This document shows, in pieces, positions 46,398 through 56,182 of a DNA stretch of 64,000 nt. The notes beneath the pieces were generated by a model. The model saw only the letters and a program-made list of their open reading frames with translations, was not told the DNA's origin and did no database searches. Each line of letters opens with the position of its first letter. Within the stretch, counting starts at the first letter, position 1. Source of the DNA: Bordetella parapertussis. Lineage in GTDB: Bacteria; Bacteroidota; Bacteroidia; Chitinophagales; Chitinophagaceae. The stretch is from assembly GCA_943331005.2 (NCBI GenBank), contig CALQJX020000009.1, forward strand, positions 1 to 64,000. Direction: 5' to 3'. Made by a program: the position numbers and the translations under genes.

Positions 46398-46601
46398 ATG
46401 ACCGTCTACATCAACAATAAACCAACAGAACTGGCTGATGCCGCTGTGATAAGCCATGCGCTATCCGCACTGGGTATTGAAGCCCGTAATGGCATGGCAC
46501 TGGCCGTGAACAGCGATGTGATACCACGCCCCGAATGGGACAACTACACACTGAAAGAACACGATAAAATAATGATCATAAAAGCTACGCAGGGTGGATA
46601 A
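46398..46601 (+). CDS. thiS: sulfur carrier protein ThiS
   Basis: A 67-residue ubiquitin-like sulfur carrier. ThiS is adenylated and thiocarboxylated at its C-terminal Gly and donates sulfur to the thiazole ring made by ThiG. The beta-grasp start MTVYINNKPTEL, the ALAVNSDVIPRPEWDN segment and the C-terminal Gly-Gly (KATQGG) are diagnostic. I use the ATG at 46398; a TTG two codons earlier is also in frame. It is the first gene after the TPP riboswitch. The adenylating enzyme ThiF is not in this window. Confidence 0.92.
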   Translation: MTVYINNKPTELADAAVISHALSALGIEARNGMALAVNSDVIPRPEWDNYTLKEHDKIMIIKATQGG

Positions 46602-46620
46602 CGCCCGACTGGCTGCATAA

Positions 46621-48501
<1,881 letters not shown>

Positions 48502-48513
48502 CAACAATGCCTG

Positions 48514-49296
48514 ATGACCGATTCTGAACTATCCGTAATTTCCGGAAAAGAAAATACTACAGTCCTTACCATTGCCGGCTTCGACCCATCGGGCGGAGCC
48601 GGCGTGCTGGCTGATGTAAAGACCTTTGAAGCAAACGGCATACTGGGATTTGGTGTGGTAACAGCACTAACGTGGCAAAACGATATTGAGTTCGATAAAG
48701 TAGACTGGGTGGCACCGGAAAAGATAGAGGAACAGATTGCTGTTTTGCTCCGTCGTTTCAGCATCAGGTACATAAAAATAGGCCTCATAGAAAGTATGGA
48801 GGTGCTGAACCGGATAGTGAACTTTCTGCACGATCGCATCACAGATCCGGTGATAGTTTATGACCCTATCATAAAAGCAAGTGCCGGTTTTACATTTCAT
48901 AAAGAGCCTGCATTGTTTCACAGCATTTTCGACAGGATATACTGTATAACACCCAATATACCTGAGGCCGAATGGCTCTTCGGAAAAGAATACCTTACAG
49001 AAACACTGGAAGACAAAAGCGAAACACTGAACATATACCTGAAGGGAGGTCACGGAGGCACCAACACTATTACAGATATGCTGTTCGTAAAAGACCATAC
49101 CTACGTCTTTACCAACGACAAACTGCCACATGGTGCCAAACATGGCAGCGGCTGTGTATTGTCTGCCGCACTGGCTGCCGCACTGGCGCTGGGCAAAGAC
49201 TTGCCCGACGCGGCTGAAACAGCCAACCAATACACCCATCAGTATCTGGCAAGCAGCAACACTTTACTGGGCTTTCATAAACCATTGCAGCCATGA
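48514..49296 (+). CDS. thiD: hydroxymethylpyrimidine / phosphomethylpyrimidine kinase
   Basis: ThiD phosphorylates HMP and HMP-phosphate to HMP diphosphate. The 260-residue ribokinase-like protein shows TIAGFDPSGGAGVLADVKTF at the substrate site, VYDPIIKASAGF for the metal and phosphate contacts, LKGGHGG, and HGAKHGSGCVLSAALAAALA with the catalytic Asp position replaced by the GSGC anion-hole segment usual in the family. It begins 12 nt after thiC and overlaps thiE by 4 nt (ATGA). The chain is somewhat divergent from E. coli ThiD, but operon position makes the role clear. Confidence 0.92.
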   Translation: MTDSELSVISGKENTTVLTIAGFDPSGGAGVLADVKTFEANGILGFGVVTALTWQNDIEFDKVDWVAPEKIEEQIAVLLRRFSIRYIKIGLIESMEVLNRIVNFLHDRITDPVIVYDPIIKASAGFTFHKEPALFHSIFDRIYCITPNIPEAEWLFGKEYLTETLEDKSETLNIYLKGGHGGTNTITDMLFVKDHTYVFTNDKLPHGAKHGSGCVLSAALAAALALGKDLPDAAETANQYTHQYLASSNTLLGFHKPLQP

Positions 49297-50006
49297 GACC
49301 TATCAGCAAATTGCATTTCATAACTACCAGCGCAGCTACTGCCGAACTTGCCTGCAAGGGCGGAGCCAACTGGATACAGCTGCGATTGAAAAATGTAACT
49401 TACGACCAGTACAAGGCGGAGGCTTTGAAGGTGCAGGAAGTATGCAAGAGCTATGGCGCAACACTCATCATAAACGATAATGCCAGGCTGGCACTGGACA
49501 TACAGGCAGATGGTGTTCATCTGGGCAAGGAAGATATTATGACAGCTGACGATGAAGCAGCATTGATAGCCGGCAATTATATCATTGGCCGAACTACCAA
49601 TACACTGGAAGATATCCTTAGCCTTGCCGGAAAGCACATTAGTTATGTGGGGCTGGGACCATTCAGGTTTACAAATACCAAACAAAATCTAAGCCCGATA
49701 CTGGGTATAGAAGGCTATAGAAACACACTCAACCAACTAAAGAACAACAGCACCTCCTACCCTCCTGTTATTGCCATAGGAGGCGTCATTCAGTATGATA
49801 TACCCTCTCTGCTGGAAACCGGAGTGCATGGCATAGCTGTATCGGGGGCAATAGCAAATGCTGCCGATGTACCTGCGAAAACTGCCGACTTTGTCGCGAT
49901 CATCAATAAGCCTACGATAGCACCTAAAGACGAATTTGCTACCGGCAATGTACTCAATGCAACAGATCTGCTCTCTACAATAGGAAACATGATCACAGAC
50001 CTCTGA
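49293..50006 (+). CDS. thiE: thiamine phosphate synthase
   Basis: ThiE joins HMP diphosphate and the thiazole phosphate to form thiamine phosphate. The 237-residue TIM-barrel protein shows GGANWIQLRLKN, LIINDNARLALDIQADGVHLGKED and the closing IAIGGVIQYDIPSLLETGVHGIAVSGAI, all ThiE landmarks. The usual Gly-x-Ser/Thr-x-His motif appears as IGRTTNTLED, so the conserved His is replaced. A tail of about 30 residues after KTADFVAI is longer than in the E. coli enzyme. It overlaps thiD by 4 nt and precedes thiG by 33 nt. Length and order of motifs leave little doubt, though the altered loop deserves attention. Confidence 0.9.
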   Translation: MRPISKLHFITTSAATAELACKGGANWIQLRLKNVTYDQYKAEALKVQEVCKSYGATLIINDNARLALDIQADGVHLGKEDIMTADDEAALIAGNYIIGRTTNTLEDILSLAGKHISYVGLGPFRFTNTKQNLSPILGIEGYRNTLNQLKNNSTSYPPVIAIGGVIQYDIPSLLETGVHGIAVSGAIANAADVPAKTADFVAIINKPTIAPKDEFATGNVLNATDLLSTIGNMITDL

Positions 50007-50039
50007 CCTTATCATCTCTCACAAAACAAATTCAAGAAC

Positions 50040-50810
50040 ATGAACGATACGCTGAAGATAGCAGACAAGATATTTACCTCCCGCCTCTTTACTGGCACCG
50101 GCAAGTTTGGTGACCATAACCTTATGGAGCATGCATTGCTTGCATCGGGATCTGAGCTGGTTACAGTGGCACTGAGGCGCATAAGTACCGACGGCGAAGA
50201 TGATGACATATTGCGTCACCTGCAACATTCCCACATCAATCTGCTTCCCAACACATCTGGTGTACGCAATGCAGATGAGGCTGTGTTTGCAGCAAAGCTG
50301 GCACGCGAAGCCATGCAGACCAACTGGCTGAAACTGGAGATACACCCCGACCCTAAATACCTGATGCCCGACCCGATAGAAACGCTAAAAGCAGCAGAAC
50401 GCCTGGTGAAAGAAGGCTTCGTGGTGCTACCCTACATTCATGCCGACCCGGTATTATGTAAGCGCCTGGAGGAAGTAGGCGTTGCAGCGGTAATGCCACT
50501 TGGCGCACCTATAGGCAGCAACATGGGGCTAAAAACACTTGAATTCCTACAGATAATAATAGAGCAGAGCAATATACCTGTTATTGTAGATGCAGGAATA
50601 GGCACCCCAAGCCATGCGGCAGCAGCCATGGAAATAGGCGCCGATGCGGTATTGGTAAATACTGCCATTGCTGCCGCAGGAGATCCTGTAATGATCGCTA
50701 CTGCTTTCAGAATGGCTGTAGAGGCCGGAAGGATGGCCAGGAATGCACAACCTGCCTCTGTGAAACGACATGCTGAAAGCAGCAGTCCGCTTACCGATTT
50801 TCTGAATTAA
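50040..50810 (+). CDS. thiG: thiazole synthase
   Basis: ThiG condenses DXP, dehydroglycine and the sulfur from ThiS thiocarboxylate to make the thiazole of thiamine. The 256-residue TIM-barrel protein has the start [17 protein letters not shown], the segment [37 protein letters not shown] with the Schiff-base Lys region, [17 protein letters not shown] and [21 protein letters not shown]. It is the last gene of the operon here. Neither ThiH nor ThiO, one of which must supply dehydroglycine, nor ThiF is coded in this window, so these must be elsewhere. Confidence 0.95.
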   Translation: MNDTLKIADKIFTSRLFTGTGKFGDHNLMEHALLASGSELVTVALRRISTDGEDDDILRHLQHSHINLLPNTSGVRNADEAVFAAKLAREAMQTNWLKLEIHPDPKYLMPDPIETLKAAERLVKEGFVVLPYIHADPVLCKRLEEVGVAAVMPLGAPIGSNMGLKTLEFLQIIIEQSNIPVIVDAGIGTPSHAAAAMEIGADAVLVNTAIAAAGDPVMIATAFRMAVEAGRMARNAQPASVKRHAESSSPLTDFLN

Positions 50811-50907
50811 GGCGTGTAACAAAGTATTTTATTAAAGGGTTTCGCAATGAGCAAAACAGGCTATTGCAGCCCCTTTCTCATTCGTAGACAGTTGCCCTTA
50901 AGTTTCA

Positions 50908-50915
50908 TATATTTG
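50908..50915 (+). promoter_or_regulatory. -7 box before the small membrane protein
   Basis: TATATTTG, 28 nt before the ATG at 50944. It indicates that this small gene is transcribed separately from the thiamine operon. Confidence 0.4.
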
Positions 50916-50943
50916 TTATACAATACACCTCAAACCAACTACC

Positions 50944-51117
50944 ATGAACAAATTCAAATATCACTTTCTTATCGCCTCTATGATATTGGTATTTATGGGC
51001 GCAATGATGAAACTGGAAAATTTTGACAACTACCGCCCCAGTTTTATTGCCGGTATTCTGAACTTCTCTGTTTTTATGTATTTCTACATGACAGACAGAA
51101 GGAAGAAACTTGGCTAA
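50944..51117 (+). CDS. small two-helix membrane protein
   Basis: A 57-residue open frame, MNKFKYHFLIASMILVFMG onward, ending TDRRKKLG. Two hydrophobic stretches (about 8-22 and 32-48) separated by a polar loop KLENFDNYRPS suggest a small inner-membrane hairpin with a basic tail. It has its own -7 box and an ATG context like its neighbours. The N-terminal helix and the following KLENF resemble the first helix of GldL-type motility motor proteins, but it lacks the rest of GldL, so the similarity may be accidental. Function unknown. Confidence 0.55.
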   Translation: MNKFKYHFLIASMILVFMGAMMKLENFDNYRPSFIAGILNFSVFMYFYMTDRRKKLG

Positions 51118-51713
51118 CCAAACCACAGAGGCAAGAGCTACTTTGCAGCCAGATTACACATAGACTATTGCAGCATAAATGTGAATTGCGCACTTTTTAT
51201 GGAAATATTTTTTTGCTCATCTATGCGTTGATAATCAATGTTTAGATATGAATCCTCTGCGCATTCTTTGCGCAAAAATTGCGCACTATAACTGGTTAAA
51301 AAATTCATATAAATCAGAGGAAAATATGTAATGGAGCGTAAATTGGGTAAAAAACTAAAAGGTTGCATAGCGGGTTCATTGTAAGCCTAAAACGCACAAA
51401 TGCCGTGCCACTGATAGTGAATGCAGCCGCTATGACAGAGAAAGATATCCACAAATTTTATGGCCGCTGCGAAATGCTGATATGCTAGGAACGGAGCGTG
51501 AACACCAATCTGGAGATTGGCAGCAGTGATGACGTAGACGTAGAGACTACGCAAAGTGAGGGGTAAAGGCGTTACAAACGCCCTACCGCAGCATCCTCGT
51601 TGCAAAAGAGGACGAGTGGGGTGCTACTTGCCACGTAAAATTTTGGCCGCTATTTTGTAGTTTCACAGCTTCTATTTACCACTCCTGTTGTGTCCAAATT
51701 CGGATCCTGAGTT
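51118..51713. other. 595-nt non-coding region with repeats and a hairpin cluster
   Basis: No gene seen on either strand. It contains ATTGCGCACT twice (51185-51194 and 51278-51287), next to a palindrome TTTGCGCAAA (51267-51276). A run of four hairpins lies at 51505-51616. The composition of the right half is less AT-rich than neighbouring spacers. It could be a structured RNA or the remnant of a mobile element. Confidence 0.5.
51505..51616. repeat. cluster of four short hairpins
   Basis: In order: CCAATC/GATTGG (51505-51520, loop 4); CGTAG/CTACG (51539-51551, loop 3); GGTA-GGCGTT/AACGCC-TACC (51562-51587, loop 3, with small internal bulge); CTCGT/ACGAG (51596-51616, loop 11). Confidence 0.55.
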
Positions 51714-52481
51714 ATGAAATGTATACTAAAAACGAATCTGTATAGATTTTCTCTCCTTTTGCAGGTTTTCATGGGACAATATTGTTATGGACAAAATAAT
51801 AGTACTGACACTCTGTTTGATCAATTCAGAAAAGACAATCTAATAGAACTGAGAGAACATCAAGGTCAAGTAGTGTGGGATGACGATACACGCGAAACGT
51901 ATTACTTACTACTTTCTACTCACCCAGCAGATGTTCTTATAAAGTATATTGAAGATTCAATCCCGGCAGTTCGCGCACAAATATTTGCTGGCTTAGTTCA
52001 AAAAAATGCAGATGAAAAGATACTTAGTGAAATTCTAAACAGGCACTTAGGTGATACAGCAAAATTCACTCTCAGCACTACTGATGTAGTGATAACATGG
52101 TCGGTAAGAGAATACATGCAGACACTCGTAAGCAGCAAAGCTAACAACAAAGTACCGGAAGTAGATTTTAAGACGCGGTTAGAGAAAATAAGGCGCGACC
52201 GGTATTCAGTTATCGCTGGGGCTCGTCACGGTATTATCTCTAAAGATTGCATGTTACGAGTTGATAGTTTGACATGTTCTTTGAAATGGGCTAAAATAAC
52301 TTCATTTACACTTACTGCTAAGGGATCGACAATGACGTCGGGAAATGTTTTGACCAAACGAATGAAAAGAAAAATCCGGAAGTTGAGATCGGGTGAACGC
52401 ATCTTTATCGAAAATATTAAGGCGGAAGGGCCTGACAAAATAACGAGGCAACTACCCTCTATTTCATTGAAAATAAAGTAA
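51714..52481 (+). CDS. secreted protein with a GldM-like C-terminal domain
   Basis: A 255-residue protein with a signal peptide (hydrophobic residues about 12-22, cleavage near YCYGQ). The central part (about 30-160) is helical and reminiscent of HEAT-like segments (LREHQGQVVWDDD, IPAVRAQIFAGLVQK). The C-terminal 60 residues read ITSFTLTAKGSTMTSGNVLT, then KRKIRKLRSGERIFIENIKA and end LPSISLKIK, much like the C-terminal domain of the gliding/T9SS motor protein GldM. By family knowledge that domain faces the periplasm. I infer a periplasmic protein; what it does is unknown. Confidence 0.6.
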   Translation: MKCILKTNLYRFSLLLQVFMGQYCYGQNNSTDTLFDQFRKDNLIELREHQGQVVWDDDTRETYYLLLSTHPADVLIKYIEDSIPAVRAQIFAGLVQKNADEKILSEILNRHLGDTAKFTLSTTDVVITWSVREYMQTLVSSKANNKVPEVDFKTRLEKIRRDRYSVIAGARHGIISKDCMLRVDSLTCSLKWAKITSFTLTAKGSTMTSGNVLTKRMKRKIRKLRSGERIFIENIKAEGPDKITRQLPSISLKIK

Positions 52482-52533
52482 TTAAGCCATCGAGTTTATA
52501 TACTGGCTCGATATTCCAGTCCTGGTATACAAC

Positions 52534-52558
52534 ATAACCGGCTCAGAGAGCGGGTTAT
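52534..52558 (-). terminator. hairpin at the end of the four-helix-bundle gene
   Basis: ATAACC-g-GCTC (52534-52544), loop aga, GAGC-g-GGTTAT (52548-52558). It starts directly after the stop codon at 52559-52561 on the minus strand. A second hairpin ATCGAG/CTCGAT (52489-52512) probably serves the plus-strand gene. Confidence 0.55.
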
Positions 52559-52909
52559 CTAGTCTTCCAGGTTTTTGATCATTGTGAAGAGCATGCGGGA
52601 TAGCGAGTCGTACTCTTTTTTAAGCTCTTCAATCATCTCAGTTGTTATTTCATTTTCATCTCTCAGAAAAGTAATAAGCGCTGCACACTCGAACGCCGAA
52701 CCCCGCGCTATTACATAGAAATTACGCCTGTCTTTGTTGCTGAACTTAGCACTGCCTTCTGCAATATTCAGCATGATGCTCAGGCTGGCACGTCCTAATT
52801 GGTCTCTGGCATAGCCGGGAATAGACTTATTGCCTTTCAACAAACGATAAATTACTTGATTTACCGAGTACGCCTTTTTATAAACGTCGAGATTTTCGTA
52901 TGGAAACAT
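52559..52909 (-). CDS. four-helix-bundle protein (S23 / 23S rRNA intervening-sequence family)
   Basis: A 116-residue, all-helical protein of the four-helix-bundle family first seen in 23S rRNA intervening sequences. The start MFPYENLDVYKKAY, then GYARDQLGRASLSIMLNIAEGSA and FYVIARGSAFECAALI are diagnostic. Members form pentamers; their role is unknown. In Bacteroidota they are often scattered as single genes next to tRNAs or other mobile contexts, as here beside tRNA-Leu, and not inside rRNA. The start codon lies close to a long inverted repeat on its upstream side. Confidence 0.88.
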   Translation of the reverse strand: MFPYENLDVYKKAYSVNQVIYRLLKGNKSIPGYARDQLGRASLSIMLNIAEGSAKFSNKDRRNFYVIARGSAFECAALITFLRDENEITTEMIEELKKEYDSLSRMLFTMIKNLED

Positions 52910-52947
52910 GAAATGAGGTTTCCTGATAAAAATACATAATTAGAGCG

Positions 52948-53015
52948 GGAAAGGGAGCGGGAGCGAGGGAAAAACAGGAAAGGGAGGGTTCGCTCTCGCT
53001 CACCGCTCCCTTTCC
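52948..53015. repeat. long purine/pyrimidine-biased inverted repeat downstream of tRNA-Leu
   Basis: GGAAAGGGAGCGG-GAGCGAG (52948-52967) pairs with CTCGCTC-a-CCGCTCCCTTTCC (52995-53015): 13 plus 7 bp with one bulged base and a 27-nt loop. The loop holds another GGAAAGGGAGGG copy. It may act as terminator for the tRNA. Confidence 0.65.
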
Positions 53016-53023
53016 TATTTTTG

Positions 53024-53107
53024 TGCCCAGGAATGGATTCGAACCATCACACCCTTGCAGGCGCTGCGACCTGAACACAGTGCGTCTACCAATTTCGCCA
53101 CCTGGGC
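53024..53107 (-). tRNA. tRNA-Leu (anticodon CAG)
   Basis: 84 nt on the minus strand. Acceptor stem GCCCAGG/CCTGGGC with A73, T8, D arm GCG-AAATTGGTAGA-CGC, anticodon stem CTGTG/CGCAG around TTCAGGT (CAG at the centre), a long class II variable arm, and TTCGAAT in the T loop. CCA is not encoded. A perfect promoter lies just upstream. Confidence 0.95.
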
Positions 53108-53133
53108 ATTTGAGGTATTGCATTCAGGGAGTG

Positions 53134-53164
53134 CAAAAGTAAGTAAGTTTTTGGTAATTGCAAA
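53134..53164 (-). promoter_or_regulatory. tRNA-Leu promoter, Bacteroidota type
   Basis: On the minus strand TTTG (53164-53161), 19 nt, TACTTTTG (53141-53134). Transcription would begin about 20-25 nt before the tRNA. Confidence 0.8.
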
Positions 53165-53172
53165 TCTTTTTT

Positions 53173-53865
53173 TCAGACTTTCTTCTTAGTCAGCATCAGC
53201 TCATATCCTGCTACATTCATGAGCAGTAGCAGCATACCATAGAAGGTATCTTCGAAGGGTATTGTGACCATGCGGATACCGAGATTGTGCGCGTTGTTGT
53301 ATAGAACAACGGGCTCATCTGTAACTGCTCCGGTAAGCACTCCATTCGATAAAAAGAAGGGCAAGAGTATGAACAGGAACGTAACAAAAAACGAATTGAA
53401 ATAGCTGAAACGCACCCGCAACAGAAACACCAGAAATACTGACAAAAGCAGAAAGGTGATGGAAGTGTATAAGCGAGGCAGAAACATGAGCCCTAAGATG
53501 GCCAGAAACGTTGCTATGACCACTGCTGCAGTGTTGCCTACCTTGACATGCTGATCGACCGATAAATAGCGGCGCACACAGTAATAAGTGAATACACTGG
53601 CATAGGGTATGCATATAAAGAACAGACACTCCTCTAACGGGAGATTGTAGACAAAGATGCCGGTGAGGTAGCGGGGATTGAAGTGCCAGATACCCATGTG
53701 TGTGAACCATGCATCCCAAACCAGAAAGAAAACGGCCGTGAACAGGCAAGGCCATACAAAATAGCGCCAATGCTGCACAAACCTGAACCGCGGATGGAAT
53801 GAAAATACCAGCGGAAAGAAGATGCACAGAAAATCTACCAGTAAGTAGGTATACTGCTCAGGCAT
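53173..53865 (-). CDS. crtY: lycopene cyclase, CrtYcd type
   Basis: A 230-residue integral membrane protein of the heterodimeric/fused lycopene cyclase family (CrtYc-CrtYd type), which closes beta-ionone rings on lycopene. It has two homologous halves. The first contains [17 protein letters not shown] followed by LPLEECLFF with the conserved Pro-Glu pair; the second repeats the idea with [21 protein letters not shown]. About six to seven membrane helices are predicted. It is the last gene of the carotenoid operon and overlaps crtZ by 8 nt. The fused form is common in Bacteroidota. The cyclised product is presumably beta-carotene. Confidence 0.88.
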   Translation of the reverse strand: MPEQYTYLLVDFLCIFFPLVFSFHPRFRFVQHWRYFVWPCLFTAVFFLVWDAWFTHMGIWHFNPRYLTGIFVYNLPLEECLFFICIPYASVFTYYCVRRYLSVDQHVKVGNTAAVVIATFLAILGLMFLPRLYTSITFLLLSVFLVFLLRVRFSYFNSFFVTFLFILLPFFLSNGVLTGAVTDEPVVLYNNAHNLGIRMVTIPFEDTFYGMLLLLMNVAGYELMLTKKKV

Positions 53866-54331
53866 TGGCTTGTTTCTTTTTCATAGCCTCGGTGAAATAG
53901 CGGAAGGGAACCCAAAGCATACCAAAACACTCTCCATCTTCCTTACCCAGGTGCTTATGGTGCATTTTGTGCGCCCTGCGAATGGCCCTGAAATAGACAT
54001 TATCGGTATTGCGCAGCAATTTGAATCGCTGATGAATAAAGATATCGTGTACCACAAAATAGGCAAAGCCATAAATAGTGATACCCAGCCCTATGAAGAA
54101 CAGAGGCGTGAGTGAGGTGTATAACCCCAGTGCCAGGCACAATATACCCGGTGTGGCGAATATGAGAAAGAAGTAATCGTTCTTCTCAAAAAACGAAGTG
54201 GGATTCTTCTTATGATGATCTTCGTGCAGGAACCACAGGAAGCCATGCATCAGGTATTTGTGCGCGAGCCACGCTACTGCTTCCATACCAAAGAAGGAAG
54301 CCAGGAATATGATCGTATATATCTGCCACAT
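53858..54331 (-). CDS. crtZ: beta-carotene hydroxylase
   Basis: A 157-residue membrane di-iron hydroxylase of the CrtZ / fatty-acid-hydroxylase superfamily. His-box motifs are [26 protein letters not shown] and [15 protein letters not shown], in the order of CrtZ. The second hydrophobic stretch supports membrane location. It would add hydroxyl groups to beta-carotene to give zeaxanthin. The gene sits 2 nt after the SRPBCC gene and overlaps crtY by 8 nt, indicating translational coupling. Confidence 0.9.
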   Translation of the reverse strand: MWQIYTIIFLASFFGMEAVAWLAHKYLMHGFLWFLHEDHHKKNPTSFFEKNDYFFLIFATPGILCLALGLYTSLTPLFFIGLGITIYGFAYFVVHDIFIHQRFKLLRNTDNVYFRAIRRAHKMHHKHLGKEDGECFGMLWVPFRYFTEAMKKKQANA

Positions 54332-54333
54332 AA

Positions 54334-54807
54334 TTATTTCGCAATGTACTCACCAAAGAGTTGATTCAATTTAGTTTCTCTGAATTTAAAGATCTCTTTC
54401 AATTTATTTTCAATTATCAGGCTGTGCATTAGCACACCAAGCACGCCAAGCGGCAGTGCATACTTCACCACATCTGTCATGCGCACGCCACCCGGAACCG
54501 CCTCGAAGGTATGGGTATGCTGCCACAAACTGTAAGGGCCTCGCTCCTGCATATCTGTAAAGACATGAGGCGCATTGACCCCTGTAATAACAGTGCGCCA
54601 GCGCATGGGAATACCCAACATGGGGCGTACTGTATAATCTATCTCCATGCCACTATAAATGGGCTCATCGGTGAGTTTTGTGTGTATCACAAACTTCATT
54701 TCGGGAGGGGTAATAACAGAGAGATTCTTGGGGGTAGAGAAAAAAGCCCAAGCCTCCTCTATACTGATCGGTAACAACTGCACACATTCCAGACTATAAA
54801 TTTTCAT
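54334..54807 (-). CDS. SRPBCC-fold protein in the carotenoid operon
   Basis: A 157-residue protein with the START/SRPBCC lipid-binding fold, often annotated as a cell-division-inhibitor-like protein. It begins LLPISIEEAWAFFSTPKNLSVITPPEMKF, the usual start of the fold, and continues with RWRTVITGVNAPHVFTDMQERGPYSLWQHTHTFE and VGLVYALPLGVLGVLMHSLI-like C-terminal helix sequence. A hydrophobic pocket is implied. Its place between idi and crtZ suggests handling of carotenoids or another hydrophobic intermediate, but no member of this group has, to my knowledge, a proven role there. It starts 5 nt after idi. Confidence 0.75.
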   Translation of the reverse strand: MKIYSLECVQLLPISIEEAWAFFSTPKNLSVITPPEMKFVIHTKLTDEPIYSGMEIDYTVRPMLGIPMRWRTVITGVNAPHVFTDMQERGPYSLWQHTHTFEAVPGGVRMTDVVKYALPLGVLGVLMHSLIIENKLKEIFKFRETKLNQLFGEYIAK

Positions 54808-54812
54808 CTTAC

Positions 54813-55328
54813 TTAGTTTTTAAAAAGTTCTTTTTGATTTTGTTGTATGCAAATAATGAACCAGGGTGTAAAAGTTTCCGGTTCCTCTGCTATGCTTTGC
54901 ATGATCTCTTCTTTGCTCATGTATTTCCAATCGGCTACTTCATCGGCATCGGGTATTATATCGCCCTCGTAGTGACCAATGAACACATGATCGTATTCGT
55001 GCTCGGTGAGGCCATTGGTGAAAGCCGCCTTGTATACAAAAGTGAATGCAGGTGTGAGCGCACAAACAATACCCATTTCTTCCCTGAGGCGACGATTAGC
55101 AGCGGCCAACGATTCTTCTCCGGGTCGCGGATGACTGCAGCAAGTGTTTGTCCACTGCAATGCCGAGTGATACTTGCCTGCAGCACGCTGCTGCAACAAG
55201 AGCTCGCCACGACCATTGAATATGAATACCGAAATGGCTCGATGCAATACCCCTTCCACATGCGCCTGCAATTTTTCCATAGTGCCTACCTCTTTATCAG
55301 ACACATCTACCAATACTACCTGTTCCAT
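54813..55328 (-). CDS. idi: isopentenyl-diphosphate delta-isomerase, type 1
   Basis: A 171-residue Nudix-fold enzyme that interconverts IPP and DMAPP, the starting units for terpenoids. Diagnostic are TNTCCSHPRPGE with the catalytic Cys (here CC), AANRRLREEMG of the Nudix-like helix and EHEYDHVF with the catalytic Glu in ENDY/EYD context. It lies between crtB and the SRPBCC gene, 9 nt after crtB. Its inclusion should raise the DMAPP supply for geranylgeranyl diphosphate, though no crtE is in the window. Confidence 0.93.
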   Translation of the reverse strand: MEQVVLVDVSDKEVGTMEKLQAHVEGVLHRAISVFIFNGRGELLLQQRAAGKYHSALQWTNTCCSHPRPGEESLAAANRRLREEMGIVCALTPAFTFVYKAAFTNGLTEHEYDHVFIGHYEGDIIPDADEVADWKYMSKEEIMQSIAEEPETFTPWFIICIQQNQKELFKN

Positions 55329-55337
55329 TCTACGCGT

Positions 55338-56174
55338 TTATATCATACTGAAACTATGTCTGAAATAAGACGTTACCAGCAAACTGAGTTTTCTTTGATT
55401 GGAGATACGTACCCGCTCCATGAGTATGCGGCCGGGAGGTATCTGCCTGATCTTGTTGAACAAACTTTTATAGTAGACATAAGCTACATACACACCAAAC
55501 CTGGCGGGCTTGGGCAACTGCCTGATGCCCTCGTGCGCTACCCTGAAGTCTTCTTCAATATCATTTTCTATCTGTGCCTTGTCGGCATCTGAGAAGGTCT
55601 TAAAAGCTATACCGGGAAAGTATAACCTACCCAGGTGTTCGTAATCGTCCTTGATATCACGAAGGAAGTTGACCTTCTGAAAGGCAGCACCCAACCTGCG
55701 GGCAGAATACTCCAGTTTGTTGTAAAGTGTATCATCGCCCTCGGTAAAGACACGCAGACACATAAGCCCCACTACCTCTGCCGAGCCTACTATATACTGA
55801 TCGTATGACTCTGCAGAATGTTCATTCTTATTCAGATCTGTCTCCATGCTATTGAGGAAACAAGTGATAAGTTCCGGCTGAATATTGTATTTATTCACTA
55901 CCCACTGAAAACTATTGAGAATAGGATTCATACTTATCTTCTGATCAATGGCCTTCCAGGTATGCTGTTTGAACTCTTCGAAAAGATCTGCTTTGTTGTA
56001 TTCATGAAAGGTATCTACGATCTCATCTGCAAAACGCACATAACCATATATGGCATATATAGCCTCATGTATATGCTTATCCAGGCAATAGATACCCATT
56101 GAAAAGCTGGTACTGTATGCCCGGGTAGTAAGCTTACTGCATGCAGCAGATACTTTATCGAACGTTTGTTTCAT
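55338..56174 (-). CDS. crtB: phytoene synthase
   Basis: A 278-residue squalene/phytoene synthase that joins two geranylgeranyl diphosphates head to head. The first Asp-rich motif is in YVRFADEIVDTFHEYNK and the second in VNFLRDIKDDYEHLGRLYFP. The start SKLTTRAYSTSFSMGIYCL, with the STSF contact, is typical. It begins 8 nt after crtI on the same strand. The geranylgeranyl diphosphate synthase is not in this window. Confidence 0.94.
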   Translation of the reverse strand: MKQTFDKVSAACSKLTTRAYSTSFSMGIYCLDKHIHEAIYAIYGYVRFADEIVDTFHEYNKADLFEEFKQHTWKAIDQKISMNPILNSFQWVVNKYNIQPELITCFLNSMETDLNKNEHSAESYDQYIVGSAEVVGLMCLRVFTEGDDTLYNKLEYSARRLGAAFQKVNFLRDIKDDYEHLGRLYFPGIAFKTFSDADKAQIENDIEEDFRVAHEGIRQLPKPARFGVYVAYVYYKSLFNKIRQIPPGRILMERVRISNQRKLSLLVTSYFRHSFSMI

Positions 56175-56182
56175 TGAATCTT

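Noticed and set aside
51387..51605. 72-codon minus-strand frame in the structured spacer
   Set aside because: It runs through the hairpin cluster; composition and lack of any motif suggest chance.
51118..51713. Group II intron or retron interpretation of the hairpin cluster
   Set aside because: No domain V-like motif, reverse transcriptase gene or msr/msd-like arrangement is visible.
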